From Variovorax gracilis (GTDB lineage Bacteria > Pseudomonadota > Gammaproteobacteria > Burkholderiales > Burkholderiaceae_C), in contig NZ_JASZYF010000008.1 in the NCBI RefSeq assembly GCF_030317115.1, positions 186,001 through 250,000 of the forward strand: a DNA stretch of 64,000 nucleotides, read 5' to 3'. This document shows, piece by piece, positions 33,621 through 42,060 of the stretch (within the stretch, counting starts at the first letter, position 1; the number at the start of each line of letters is the position of its first letter). The notes under the pieces were generated by a model. That model did not search any database and had not been told where the DNA came from. It was given only the letters and a program-made list of their open reading frames with translations. Position numbers and translations under genes: made by a program.

Positions 33621-34388
33621 ATGCCCGATACGCCCGCCACCTCCCGTCTCAACAAACGCATGGCCGAACTGGGCCTGTGCTCGCGTCGCGAAGCGGACGA
33701 CTGGATCGCGCAGGGCTGGGTCAAGGTCAACGGCCAGGTGGCCGAGATGGGTGTGAAGGTGACGCCGGCCGATCGCATCGAGGTCGACAAGAAGGCGCAG
33801 AACCAGCAGCAGCAACAGGTGACGATCCTGTTGCACAAGCCGATGGGCTATGTGAGCGGGCAGGCCGAGGACGGGCATGAGCCGGCGGTGGTGCTGATCA
33901 ATCCGCGCACGCATTGGCGAGAAGACCCGAGCCGCAATCGCTTTTCGCCGCCGCAGCTGCGCGGTCTGGCGCCGGCCGGCCGGCTGGACATCGATTCGGT
34001 GGGGCTGCTGGTCTTCACGCAGGATGGGCGGGTTGCGCGCCAGTTGATCGGCGAAGACTCGAACATCGAGAAGGAATACCTGGTGCGCGTGTCGTATGGG
34101 CCTGTTGCGCAGAACTCGCAAGCCGCCTTTCCCCGCGAAGAGCTTGCCAAGCTGCGGCACGGGTTGAGCCTGGATGGTCAGGCGCTCAAGCCGGCGCGGG
34201 TCGAGTGGCAGAACCCGGAGCAGTTGCGCTTTGTGCTGACCGAGGGCAAGAAGCGGCAGATCCGGCGGATGTGCGAGCTGGTGGGGCTCAAGGTCGTGGG
34301 GCTGAAGCGCATTCGGGTCGGGAATGTGGTGTTGGGGAATTTGCCTGTGGGGCAGTGGCGTTATCTGGGGGCGCACGAGCGGTTCTAG
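33621..34388 (+). CDS. rRNA pseudouridine synthase, RsuA/RluB/RluF family
   Basis: A 255-residue RNA-modifying enzyme. An S4 RNA-binding domain is at about 8-65 (RLNKRMAELGLCSRREADDW). The catalytic core has LLHKPMGYVSGQ, the active aspartate in LAPAGRLDIDSVGLLVFT, KEYLVRV, and the C-terminal GKKRQIRRMCELVGLKV motif. This order defines RsuA-type synthases; the long glutamine run (QNQQQQQ) before LLHKP is a local oddity. RluF-type activity on 23S rRNA is most likely from LIGEDSNIEKEYLV and the RTHW insert, but RluB or RluE cannot be excluded. Confidence 0.85.
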   Translation: MPDTPATSRLNKRMAELGLCSRREADDWIAQGWVKVNGQVAEMGVKVTPADRIEVDKKAQNQQQQQVTILLHKPMGYVSGQAEDGHEPAVVLINPRTHWREDPSRNRFSPPQLRGLAPAGRLDIDSVGLLVFTQDGRVARQLIGEDSNIEKEYLVRVSYGPVAQNSQAAFPREELAKLRHGLSLDGQALKPARVEWQNPEQLRFVLTEGKKRQIRRMCELVGLKVVGLKRIRVGNVVLGNLPVGQWRYLGAHERF

Positions 34389-34434
34389 TTGGCTTGCGCG
34401 GGGCCGGGCGTCGTTGTCGGGCGGTGTGCCCTGT

Positions 34435-34545
34435 GCCGGCCGACGTCACCGGCCGCTTCGCGGCTGCCCTGCGCTGCTCGCGTAACCCCCCTGAAGCGAG
34501 CACCGCAAGGAAGCCCGAAGGGCCGGCGCAGCGGGGTCGGCCGGC
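34435..34545. repeat. Intergenic inverted-repeat element
   Basis: GCCGGCCGAC at 34435-34444 and GTCGGCCGGC at 34536-34545 are perfect 10-bp inverted arms around a GC-rich 91-bp interior with smaller palindromes (GGCCGCTTCGCGGC, CTGCTCGCG...GCGAGCA). It is unrelated to the post-stop repeat family and fills the gap before the two-component genes. Confidence 0.5.
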
Positions 34546-34630
34546 CCGCACCGCCTACCGGGCGCCCGCCCCAAGGGAAAAACGCGACCCTCATGCACAA
34601 CTAAGATTTCCAGCGTAGCCTCCCCCAAAC

Positions 34631-34643
34631 TGTGTGTCACACA
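34631..34643. promoter_or_regulatory. Palindrome upstream of the response-regulator start
   Basis: TGTGT-GTC-ACACA is symmetric and sits right before the AAGGAG ribosome site of the GTG-started gene at 34654. It could be an autoregulatory site. Position only. Confidence 0.3.
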
Positions 34644-34653
34644 AGGAGCCCCC

Positions 34654-35313
34654 GTGCGCGCATTGCTGGTGGAAGACGACGAGATGATCGGCCGCAGCCT
34701 CATGCATGCGCTCGACAACGCAGGCTGGTCGGTCGACTGGGTGCGCGACGGCGCGTTGGCCCATAGCGCCCTTGCTGATGGTGGCTACACCTGCGTCCTG
34801 CTTGACCTGGGCCTGCCCAAGGAAGACGGCACCGAGGTTCTGCGACGCGCCCGCAAACGCGGTGACGCCACGCCAGTGCTGGTGCTCACCGCCCGTGACG
34901 GACTCGACGACCGAATCCACACCCTGGACCTCGGCGCCGACGACTACCTGCTCAAGCCCTTCGAACTGCGCGAACTGCTGGCGCGCATGCGTGCCGTCGT
35001 GCGGCGGCGGGACGGTGCCGCGCACTCCGTCATCGGCACTGCTGCGCTGCAACTGGACCTGACCACTCGCGACGTCATTGTCAACGGCGTCCGCGAAGTG
35101 CTCACCGCTCGCGAATTCGCCTTGTTGCATGCACTGCTCGAACGACCCGGTGCCATCCTCTCGCGCGAGCAACTCGAAGACCGAATCTACGGCTGGGGCG
35201 AGGAAGTCACCAGCAACGCCATCGACGTGCTGATCCACGGCATGCGGCGCAAGCTCGGCGCCGAGGCCATACGCAACGTGCGTGGGCTCGGGTGGCGGGT
35301 CGTGCCGGCGTGA
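34654..35313 (+). CDS. QseB/TctD-like response regulator
   Basis: A 219-residue OmpR-family regulator. The receiver has LLVEDDEMIGRSL, phospho-Asp51 in CVLLDLGLPKEDG, and YLLKPFELRELLARMRA. The winged helix reads LTAREFALLHALLERPGAIL and NAIDVLIHGMRRKLGAEAI, then NVRGLGWRV. These are marks of the QseB/PmrA/TctD branch. The start is GTG at 34654 behind AAGGAG, 7 bp away. Its TGA overlaps the GTG of the kinase gene. A small secreted protein follows the pair and may be the regulated gene. Confidence 0.87.
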   Translation: MRALLVEDDEMIGRSLMHALDNAGWSVDWVRDGALAHSALADGGYTCVLLDLGLPKEDGTEVLRRARKRGDATPVLVLTARDGLDDRIHTLDLGADDYLLKPFELRELLARMRAVVRRRDGAAHSVIGTAALQLDLTTRDVIVNGVREVLTAREFALLHALLERPGAILSREQLEDRIYGWGEEVTSNAIDVLIHGMRRKLGAEAIRNVRGLGWRVVPA

Positions 35314-36665
35314 CCGTCCCGGGCTTTCGACCCCGGTCGCTGCGCGCGCGCCTGCTCTGGTGGCTGGTCGCGCTGCATCTGGTGGCCATCGCGACCACCG
35401 CCTGGCTCTCCTACGTGGCCTATGGCCGGCTGGTCAACAACTTCATGGACGACCAGATGCGGCTGGTGGCCGAGTCGCATGCGACGCACCATCGCTTGCC
35501 CACCCTGCAGCCCGCCAGCGACGAGGACGTGTTCCGGCGCGGAACCTTCGTCGTGCAGATCTTCGCCGCCGACGGTCGCACCCTCCTTGCCAGTTCATGG
35601 CCCGCGCTCGACATGCCGCTGCAGGCCGAGTCCGGCTTCAGCGACGTTCGCTTGGGCACCCAGGGCCGCGACGCGTGGCGCGTCTACACCGCCGAGGAAA
35701 GCCCGGCCGCCGACATGCCAAAGGTGCAAGTGCTGCAGAACGACAGCTTCCGCCGCACCCGCATCGTGCGCCGCGCCTTGCTGGAAAGCCTGCCGATCCT
35801 CGTGCTGCTGCCGATCACGCTGCTGATCCTCCTGCTCATCGTGTCGGCCGCATCGCGCTCGCTTCGCGCCGTGGCGCGCGACGTCGCTGCGCAGGAGGAG
35901 GGCAATCCGGCCGAGTTGCCCGTGACCAGGGTGCCGGAGGAAATCGCGCCGCTCGTCACGGCCTTCAACAGCCTGCTCGCCCGCCTGCGCAACACCCTGT
36001 CGGCCCAGCGCCGCTTCATGCAGGACGCCGCGCACGAGCTGCGCACGCCGATGACCGCGATCGGCCTGCAGATCGAGAACCTGCGCGCCCATGTGCCCCC
36101 GGGCGATGCGACCGAACGCTTCGCGCAGCTCGAAGGCGGGGTGAAGCGCGCCCAGCATCTGATCGAGCAATTGCTGCGCCTGTCGCGGCAGGACGCGCCC
36201 GCGGCCAGCGCGCGCGGGCCGGTCGACATCGCGGCCCTGCTGCGCGACAGCGTGAGCCAGCTACTGGTGCTCGCCGACCAGCGCCACGTGGACGTCGGCT
36301 TCGAGGGCCGCATCACGCCGCTCGTGACCGCGCCCGTCGCCGAGCTGCGCAGCGTGTTCGACAACCTCATCGACAACGCAGTGCGCTACGCGCCGCAAGG
36401 CGGAGTGGTCGATGTGCGGCTCCACGAGATCGATGGACATGCAGTGGTCGACGTGACGGACAACGGTCCGGGGATTCCGGCAGAGCACCTCGGGCGCGTG
36501 TTCGACCGGTTCTTCCGCGTTGCAGGCGCACCGCCGGGCGGCAGCGGGCTCGGGCTCGCCATTGCGCAGACGGCCGCGCTGCGGCATGGCCTGCGCATCG
36601 AGCTGTCCAACCGCAAGGACGGCCCCGGCCTGCTCGCGCGCGTGTTCCTGCCGCGCTCATCCTGA
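35310..36665 (+). CDS. QseC-like sensor histidine kinase
   Basis: A 451-residue membrane kinase paired with the regulator before it. The first helix (LLWWLVALHLVAIATTAWLS) and second helix (LLPITLLILLLIVSAASRSL) enclose a periplasmic sensor of about 130 residues. A HAMP segment, then His242 in AAHELRTPMTAIGLQ, then N-box DNLIDNAVRYAP, and DNGPGIPAEHL and GSGLGLAIAQ follow. The GTG at 35310 overlaps the regulator stop as GTGA and was preferred to the in-frame GTG at 35292. QseC-like proteins respond to hormones, metals or polymyxin-type stress; the signal here is unknown. Confidence 0.86.
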   Translation: MTVPGFRPRSLRARLLWWLVALHLVAIATTAWLSYVAYGRLVNNFMDDQMRLVAESHATHHRLPTLQPASDEDVFRRGTFVVQIFAADGRTLLASSWPALDMPLQAESGFSDVRLGTQGRDAWRVYTAEESPAADMPKVQVLQNDSFRRTRIVRRALLESLPILVLLPITLLILLLIVSAASRSLRAVARDVAAQEEGNPAELPVTRVPEEIAPLVTAFNSLLARLRNTLSAQRRFMQDAAHELRTPMTAIGLQIENLRAHVPPGDATERFAQLEGGVKRAQHLIEQLLRLSRQDAPAASARGPVDIAALLRDSVSQLLVLADQRHVDVGFEGRITPLVTAPVAELRSVFDNLIDNAVRYAPQGGVVDVRLHEIDGHAVVDVTDNGPGIPAEHLGRVFDRFFRVAGAPPGGSGLGLAIAQTAALRHGLRIELSNRKDGPGLLARVFLPRSS

Positions 36666-36736
36666 GCTAAGTCTTTGCTCATTCCCGCCTCATTCAGGCC
36701 ACCTAGAGTCAAGCCAGCCCACTCCAGGAGACCCTG

Positions 36737-37075
36737 ATGCATGCTTCACTCAAAGTCCTCGCCGCCGGAACCTTCGCGACGCTTGCCGCATTCGCTTCGA
36801 TCACCGCCAGCGCGCAGTCCGACGGGTCGGACTATCGCCCGATGCAGACGAACGGCGCGGTGTCCAGTGACGAAGTGAGCGCAGGCGCCATGGCGGCAGC
36901 GCGGCCGACCGGCACCGAATCCATCGGCCAGTCGACGGCCGCACCGATGGTCAGTTCGCAGCTCACCCGCGAAGAGGTGAGGAGGGGCGCCATCGAGGCA
37001 TCGCACCCCATGAACACCGAGTCCATCGGCCAGTCGACCGGCATGGCCGGCATCACCTCGGGTACGCCGCACTGA
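36737..37075 (+). CDS. Small secreted DUF4148-type protein with internal duplication
   Basis: A 112-residue exported protein. The signal peptide ends near ASITASAQ (residue 27). The mature part is two copies of one unit: residues 42-67 and 72-101 both begin VSS, carry an (E)V(S/R)xGA(M/I)xA core and end TESIGQST. This is the layout of DUF4148 proteins, common in Burkholderiales and often placed next to two-component genes. Function is not known. ATG 36737 follows CAGGAGACC. It lies 71 bp after the QseC-like gene and is probably controlled by it. Confidence 0.7.
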   Translation: MHASLKVLAAGTFATLAAFASITASAQSDGSDYRPMQTNGAVSSDEVSAGAMAAARPTGTESIGQSTAAPMVSSQLTREEVRRGAIEASHPMNTESIGQSTGMAGITSGTPH

Positions 37076-37158
37076 ACGTTCGCGTCCCCGTTGGCCTGCG
37101 CTTTCGCGCGCAGGCAGGCGCTATCCTCGGGTTTTCTTCGTGAGACCCGGGATAGCCC

Positions 37159-38193
37159 ATGCGCCTTGCTGCCTCCAAATCCACTGCCGTCGCCGTTGCG
37201 CTGTTCGGCTCCCTCGTGGCAACCAATGCCGCAGCGCAGGGCACCGTCAACGCGCTGTGCAGCACGGATGCGGGATGGTGCGAAGCGGCGGCGGCGGAGT
37301 TCACGCGGGCCACCGGCATCCGCGTGCTGCAGGCGCACAAGGGCACCGGCGAGATCGGGGCCCAGTTGCGCGCTGAAGCGGCCAATCCAAAGACCGACAT
37401 CTGGTGGGGCGGCACCGGCGATCCCTTCCTGCAGGCGGCGGAGCAGGGTTTGCTCGACCCCTACCGGCCGGCCTACATCAACGACTTGTACGACTGGTCC
37501 GTGCGGCAGTACGCGATGTCGGGGAACATGGTCGGCGGCTTCTACACGAGCGCCATGGGCTTCGGCTTCAACACCGACGTGCTCAAGAAAAAGAAGCTGC
37601 CCGAGCCGCACTGCTGGGCTGACCTGGTCAAGCCCGAATACAAGGGCGAGGTCGAGATGTCACACCCCGGCACGAGCGGCACCGGCTACACCATCGTCGC
37701 CGGCCTGGTGCAGTTGATGGGCGAGGAACAGGCTTTCGACTATCTCAGGAAGCTCCACCGCAACACCATCGCCTACACGCGCAGCGGCCAGGCGCAGGCG
37801 CCCAATGTGGCGAAGGGCGAAGTCGCGATCGGCGTGAGCTTCATCTTCGGCTTCGACAAGTGGCGCTTCGACAAGTACCCGGTGAAGGCGGTGGCGCCCT
37901 GCGAAGGCACGGGCTACGAGATCGGCGGCATCGCGCTAGTGAAGGGCGCTCGCAACAAGGCCAATGCCATCCGCTACTACGACTGGTTGATGAGCCCGGC
38001 GGGGCAGGCGATCGGCGCCAAGGCAGGCAGCCTGCAGTCGCCGGCCAACAAGACCTTCAAGCCTGACCCGCGCATTCCCTCGATGGCGGATGTCCGGCTT
38101 ATCAAGTACGACTTCGAGAAGTACGGCAAGGCGGCCGAGCGCAAGCGCCTGATCGATCGCTGGACCCGCGAGATCGAGTCAGAACCTAGATAG
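37159..38193 (+). CDS. ABC transporter periplasmic binding protein, iron(III)/AfuA-like
   Basis: A 344-residue secreted type II binding protein. The signal peptide ends AAAQ near residue 27. The body reads VNALCSTDAGWCEAAAAEFT, KGTGEIGAQLRAEAANPKTD, IWWGGTGDPFLQAAEQG, and SHPGTSGTGYTIVAGLVQLM, as in the FbpA/AfuA/PhnS group that carries ferric iron, hexose phosphates or aminoethylphosphonate. No permease or ATPase genes are adjacent, so it is an orphan receptor here. The ligand cannot be fixed. Confidence 0.78.
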   Translation: MRLAASKSTAVAVALFGSLVATNAAAQGTVNALCSTDAGWCEAAAAEFTRATGIRVLQAHKGTGEIGAQLRAEAANPKTDIWWGGTGDPFLQAAEQGLLDPYRPAYINDLYDWSVRQYAMSGNMVGGFYTSAMGFGFNTDVLKKKKLPEPHCWADLVKPEYKGEVEMSHPGTSGTGYTIVAGLVQLMGEEQAFDYLRKLHRNTIAYTRSGQAQAPNVAKGEVAIGVSFIFGFDKWRFDKYPVKAVAPCEGTGYEIGGIALVKGARNKANAIRYYDWLMSPAGQAIGAKAGSLQSPANKTFKPDPRIPSMADVRLIKYDFEKYGKAAERKRLIDRWTREIESEPR

Positions 38194-38365
38194 CTCCGGG
38201 TACTTTCAGCCAAATAATTACGCGTAAGACTTTGCAACCGTCTTCTCCCGGCGACGGGCGCACTGCCTTGGCGAGAATTCGTCACGATGGCCTCGCCGGT
38301 GCGTGTCTTGTAAAGTTCTTCGTTTGCCGAAAGCGGCGTTTTCTCTTCGATTTGCTCTCCGTGCC
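38194..38365. other. Upstream region of htpG
   Basis: A 172-bp gap containing AT-rich stretches (AAATAATTACGCGTAA near 38211) and CTTGTAAAG near 38308. A heat-shock promoter is expected before htpG but I could not find a convincing sigma-32 pair. Confidence 0.3.
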
Positions 38366-40408
38366 ATGACTATTCCCAAGACCAAACTCCCCTTCCAGGC
38401 CGAAGTCGCGCAACTGCTCTACCTCGTCACGCACTCGCTCTACTCCAACAAGGAAATCTTCCTGAGAGAGTTGATCTCGAATGCGTCGGATGCCTGCGAC
38501 AAGCTGCGCTTCGAGGCCATCGACCAGCCCGCGCTGTACGAAGACCAGCCCAACCTGGACGTGCGCGTGTCCTTCGACAAGGACGCGAAGACCCTCACCA
38601 TCACCGACAGCGGCATCGGCCTGAGCCAGCAGGAAGCCATCGACAACCTCGGCACCATCGCCAAGAGCGGCACCAAGGAGTTCATGAGCAAGCTCTCGGG
38701 CGACCAGAAGGCCGACGCGCAGCTCATCGGGCAGTTCGGCGTGGGCTTCTACTCGGGCTTCATCGTGGCCGACAAGATCACGGTCGAGTCGCGTCGCGCG
38801 GGCGTGCCGGCCGAAGAAGGCGTGCGCTGGACCAGCAGCGGCGCCGGCGATTTCGAGGTCGACACCATCACGCGTCCGCAGCGCGGCACCAGCGTCATCC
38901 TGCACCTGCGTGACGATGCCGACGAATACCTCAACGCCTGGAAGCTCAAGTCCATCATCGGCAAGTACTCCGACCACATCTCCCTGCCCATCCTCATGGA
39001 CAAGGAAGAGTGGAAGGAAGGCGAGGACAACAAGGGCGGCGCGATGGTCAAGACCGGCGAGTGGGAGCCGGTCAACCAGGCCAACGCACTCTGGAGCCGC
39101 GCCAAGAAGGACATCACCGAAGAGCAGTACGTCGACTTCTACAAGAACATCAGCCACGACTACGAGGCGCCGCTCGCCTGGAGCCACAACCGCGTCGAAG
39201 GCAACACCGAGTACACGCAGCTTCTCTACATTCCGGCCAAGGCGCCGATGGACCTGTGGAACCGCGACAAGAGCGCGGGCGTGAAGCTCTACGTCAAGCG
39301 CGTCTTCATCATGGACGACGCCGAGGCGCTGCTGCCGAGCTACCTGCGCTTCGTGAAGGGCGTGATCGACTCCGCGGACCTGCCGCTCAACGTGAGCCGC
39401 GAGTTGCTGCAGGAGAGCCGCGACGTGAAGGCCATCCGCGAAGGCAGCACCAAGCGCGTGCTGGGCATGCTGGAAGACCTCGCGAAGAAGCAGAAGACCG
39501 GCAGCGAAAGCAGCGAGGGAAAGATCGACGTCGGTTCCGGCGAATCCGTGCCCACGCCCGAGCCGACCGAAGGCGTGACGGACGTCGTCGACAAGAAGGC
39601 CGCCGACAGCACGCCTGCCGCCGAAGCGGCTGCCGGCTACACCGACGAATCCGGCAAGTACGCCAAGTTCTACGCCGAGTTCGGCGCCGTGCTCAAGGAA
39701 GGCCTGGGCGAGGACTTCGGCAACCGCGAGCGCATCGCTAAGCTGCTGCGCTTCGCGTCGAGCACGACCGACACGGTGAGCGTGAGCTTCGCCGACTACA
39801 AGTCGCGCATGAAGGAAGGCCAGGACGCGATCTACTACATCACGGCCGATACGCTGGCCGCGGCCAAGAACAGCCCGCAGCTCGAGATCTTCAAGAAGAA
39901 GGGTATCGAGGTCCTGCTGATGACCGACCGCGTCGACGAATGGGCGCTCAACTACCTGACCGAGTTCGACGGCACGTCTCTGCAGAGCGTGGCCAAGGGC
40001 GCGGTCGATCTCGGCAAGCTGCAGGACGAGGCCGAGAAGAAGGCGGCTGAAGAGGCTGCGGAGTCGTTCAAGCCGCTGCTGGAGCGGCTCAAGGAAGTCC
40101 TCAAGGACAAGGCCGAGGACGTGCGCGTCACCACGCGCCTCGTGGATTCACCGGCCTGCCTCGTGGTGCAGGACGGCGGCATGAGCACGCAGCTCGCGCG
40201 CATGCTCAAGCAGGCCGGGCAGCCGGCACCGGAAGTGAAGCCCGTGCTGGAGGTGAATGCCGAGCATCCGCTGGTGAAGAAGCTGGAAGGCTCGGCGCAC
40301 TTCGAGGATCTGGCGAACATCCTGTTTGATCAGGCTTTGCTGGCCGAGGGCGGGCTCCCTTCGGATCCGGCTGCGTACGTGCGGCGCGTGAACGCCTTGC
40401 TGGTCTGA
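38366..40408 (+). CDS. htpG: Molecular chaperone HtpG (Hsp90) with an extra acidic insert
   Basis: A 680-residue bacterial Hsp90. The ATP domain has NKEIFLRELISNASDACDKL, DSGIGLS, and QFGVGFYSGFIVAD. The middle domain has the catalytic-arginine segment SADLPLNVSRELLQ. The C-terminal dimer domain follows. It is about 45 residues longer than usual: residues about 376-426 (KIDVGSGESVPTPEPTEG, then DVVDKKAADSTPAAEAAAGY) form a low-complexity acidic and alanine-rich insert, exactly where homologues go from LEDLA to KYxxFWxEFG. ATG 38366 gives the family head MTIPKTKLPFQAEVAQLL. Repeat copy 10 begins 5 bp after the stop. Confidence 0.94.
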   Translation: MTIPKTKLPFQAEVAQLLYLVTHSLYSNKEIFLRELISNASDACDKLRFEAIDQPALYEDQPNLDVRVSFDKDAKTLTITDSGIGLSQQEAIDNLGTIAKSGTKEFMSKLSGDQKADAQLIGQFGVGFYSGFIVADKITVESRRAGVPAEEGVRWTSSGAGDFEVDTITRPQRGTSVILHLRDDADEYLNAWKLKSIIGKYSDHISLPILMDKEEWKEGEDNKGGAMVKTGEWEPVNQANALWSRAKKDITEEQYVDFYKNISHDYEAPLAWSHNRVEGNTEYTQLLYIPAKAPMDLWNRDKSAGVKLYVKRVFIMDDAEALLPSYLRFVKGVIDSADLPLNVSRELLQESRDVKAIREGSTKRVLGMLEDLAKKQKTGSESSEGKIDVGSGESVPTPEPTEGVTDVVDKKAADSTPAAEAAAGYTDESGKYAKFYAEFGAVLKEGLGEDFGNRERIAKLLRFASSTTDTVSVSFADYKSRMKEGQDAIYYITADTLAAAKNSPQLEIFKKKGIEVLLMTDRVDEWALNYLTEFDGTSLQSVAKGAVDLGKLQDEAEKKAAEEAAESFKPLLERLKEVLKDKAEDVRVTTRLVDSPACLVVQDGGMSTQLARMLKQAGQPAPEVKPVLEVNAEHPLVKKLEGSAHFEDLANILFDQALLAEGGLPSDPAAYVRRVNALLV

Positions 40409-40410
40409 GC

Positions 40411-40498
40411 ACACCCCCGGCTGCCCCCTTCGTGCGGCCGCCCCCCCCTCCCAGGGGGCGCGCCGCTGACGGCCCGGCTTGGCCGGTTCCGCGGCGGG
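40411..40498 (+). repeat. Post-stop intergenic repeat, copy 10
   Basis: Follows the htpG stop in the same orientation. More divergent than the others (CTTCGTGCGGCCGCC, CCCTCCCAGGGGG) but the two hairpins and order are kept. Confidence 0.78.
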
Positions 40499-40504
40499 TC
40501 GAGA

Positions 40505-41644
40505 TCAGGCGGCGGCGTCCGACTCGATGAAGCTCTCACCCGTCGTCAATGGCGCATGCCGGTACGTTGCCGGCGTACGGCTCAGCTTGATGGGTGACGC
40601 AACGCCGCGGTAGCCGCCTTCCAGTTCCACCACCATGCCACGATGGGCCGTGTGCGGGTGTTCCAGCGCGGCGTCCACCGACAGCACCGGCGCCGCAGGC
40701 ACGCCGGCGGCCATCAAGGTCTCGACCATCGCGCGCCCATCGAAGTCCGCCAGCGCGGCTTCGAGCCGCTGCTTGAGGCCCTCGCGGTGAATCGAGCGCG
40801 CGCCCGCGGTGCGGTAGAGCGGATCGTCCGCGAGCGCGGGTTGTCCTATGCAGGCGCAGAAGCTTGCGAACTGCCGGTCGTTGCCGACCGCGACGAAGAT
40901 CGGGTCCGTGCGGGTCGCGAGTGCGTCGTACGGGTAGATGTTGGGATGCGCATTGCCGGTGCGCCGGGGCACCGCGCCATCCATGAACCAGTTCGCGGCA
41001 TGCGGATGCAGCAGCGAGAGGCCGCTGTCGTACAGCGCCGCCTCGATGAACTGGCCCCGGCCGCTGCGCGTGCGTTCCTGCAGTGCAAGCAGCACGCCGA
41101 TCGTCGCGTTGAGGCCGGTGACCATGTCGACCACCGGCAGCCCGACGCGCAGCGGGCCGCCGTCGGCCTCGCCGTTGATGCTCATGATGCCGGTCATCGC
41201 CTGCACCGCGGCGTCGTAGCCCGGCAGCGCGCCGAGCGGGCCGTCGGCGCCGAAGCCCGACACGCGGCACCAGATCAGCCGGGGAAAACGCTTCGACAGC
41301 TCGTCGTAGCCGATGCCCCAGCGTTCCATGGTGCCGGTCTTGAAGTTCTCGACCAGCACGTCGGCCTCGGCCACCAGCGCCAGCAGCGCGTCGCGCCCCT
41401 CGGCGCTGCCGAGGTCGAGCGCCATGGTGCGCTTGTTGCGATTGAGCCCGTGGTAGTACGACGCCACGCCTTCCTTGAAGGGCGGCCCCCAGGTGCGCGT
41501 GTCGTCGCCTTGGGGCGGCTCGACCTTGAGCACGTCGGCGCCGTGGTCGCCGAGGATCTGGCCGCAGTACGGGCCGCCGAGGATGCGCGAGATGTCGAGG
41601 ACGCGGATGCCGGCGAGTGCGCCGGTCTTGGCAGTCGGGGTCAT
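40505..41644 (-). CDS. CaiB/BaiF family CoA-transferase
   Basis: A 379-residue class III CoA-transferase, moving CoA between carboxylic acids. It starts GIRVLDISRILGGPYCGQIL and has DVLKVEPPQGDDTRTWGPPF, HGLNRNKRTMALDL and VLVENFKTGTMERWGIGYDE. The nucleophile of the family, an Asp, is likely the one in GLPVVDMVTGLNA. The C-terminal region HTAHRGMVVELEG is standard. ATG 41644 overlaps the thioesterase stop as ATGA. It heads toward a pathway with a thioesterase, two Bug receptors and an acyl-CoA dehydrogenase, so a carboxylic acid is probably taken up, made into a CoA ester and oxidised. Substrate unknown. Confidence 0.87.
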   Translation of the reverse strand: MTPTAKTGALAGIRVLDISRILGGPYCGQILGDHGADVLKVEPPQGDDTRTWGPPFKEGVASYYHGLNRNKRTMALDLGSAEGRDALLALVAEADVLVENFKTGTMERWGIGYDELSKRFPRLIWCRVSGFGADGPLGALPGYDAAVQAMTGIMSINGEADGGPLRVGLPVVDMVTGLNATIGVLLALQERTRSGRGQFIEAALYDSGLSLLHPHAANWFMDGAVPRRTGNAHPNIYPYDALATRTDPIFVAVGNDRQFASFCACIGQPALADDPLYRTAGARSIHREGLKQRLEAALADFDGRAMVETLMAAGVPAAPVLSVDAALEHPHTAHRGMVVELEGGYRGVASPIKLSRTPATYRHAPLTTGESFIESDAAA

Positions 41645-42060
41645 GATGATCTTTCTACGAGCTTGAAGGTGCCGGTGGCGAGCGCCAACAGATCGCCTTG
41701 CGCATTGCGCGCCTCGCCGCGCGCGAAGCACAGAGAGCGGCCACGTCGTTCGCAGGTGGCCGTGGCGATGACGTCGCTGGCGCAGGGCGCGACGAAATGA
41801 AGCGACAGGTCGATCGTCACGACACCGTAGCGCGTCGGCGCATGCGCGCGGGTGGCGCTTGCCAGCGTGCAATCCATCAGCACGGCGAGGGCGCCGCCGT
41901 GCACGTCGCCGCGGCTGTTGGTGTGTGCCGGGTCGGGCGGCATGCGCACGCGCGCCCGGTCATCGCCGATCTCCTCGCCGCGCAGTCCGAAAGCTTTCGC
42001 CATCGGCATGGGCAGGCCGAAAAGCATGCCGGGGGCTTCGTTGTCGAAGGTCACGGCCAT
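41641..42060 (-). CDS. PaaI-family hotdog thioesterase
   Basis: A 139-residue hotdog-fold acyl-CoA thioesterase. The active region HTNSRGDVHGGALAVLMDCT includes the HGG turn and the catalytic Asp in LMDCTLA, as in PaaI/COG2050 enzymes; SLHFVAPC and GTFKLVER are the core strands. It probably hydrolyses dead-end CoA esters of the pathway. It overlaps the Bug gene upstream and the CoA-transferase downstream, each by ATGA, so three proteins are translationally coupled. Confidence 0.82.
   Translation of the reverse strand: MAVTFDNEAPGMLFGLPMPMAKAFGLRGEEIGDDRARVRMPPDPAHTNSRGDVHGGALAVLMDCTLASATRAHAPTRYGVVTIDLSLHFVAPCASDVIATATCERRGRSLCFARGEARNAQGDLLALATGTFKLVERSS

Noticed and set aside
38194..38365. 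A sigma-32 promoter for htpG
   Set aside because: CTTGTAA near 38308 has no matching CCCCAT-type -10 at proper spacing.
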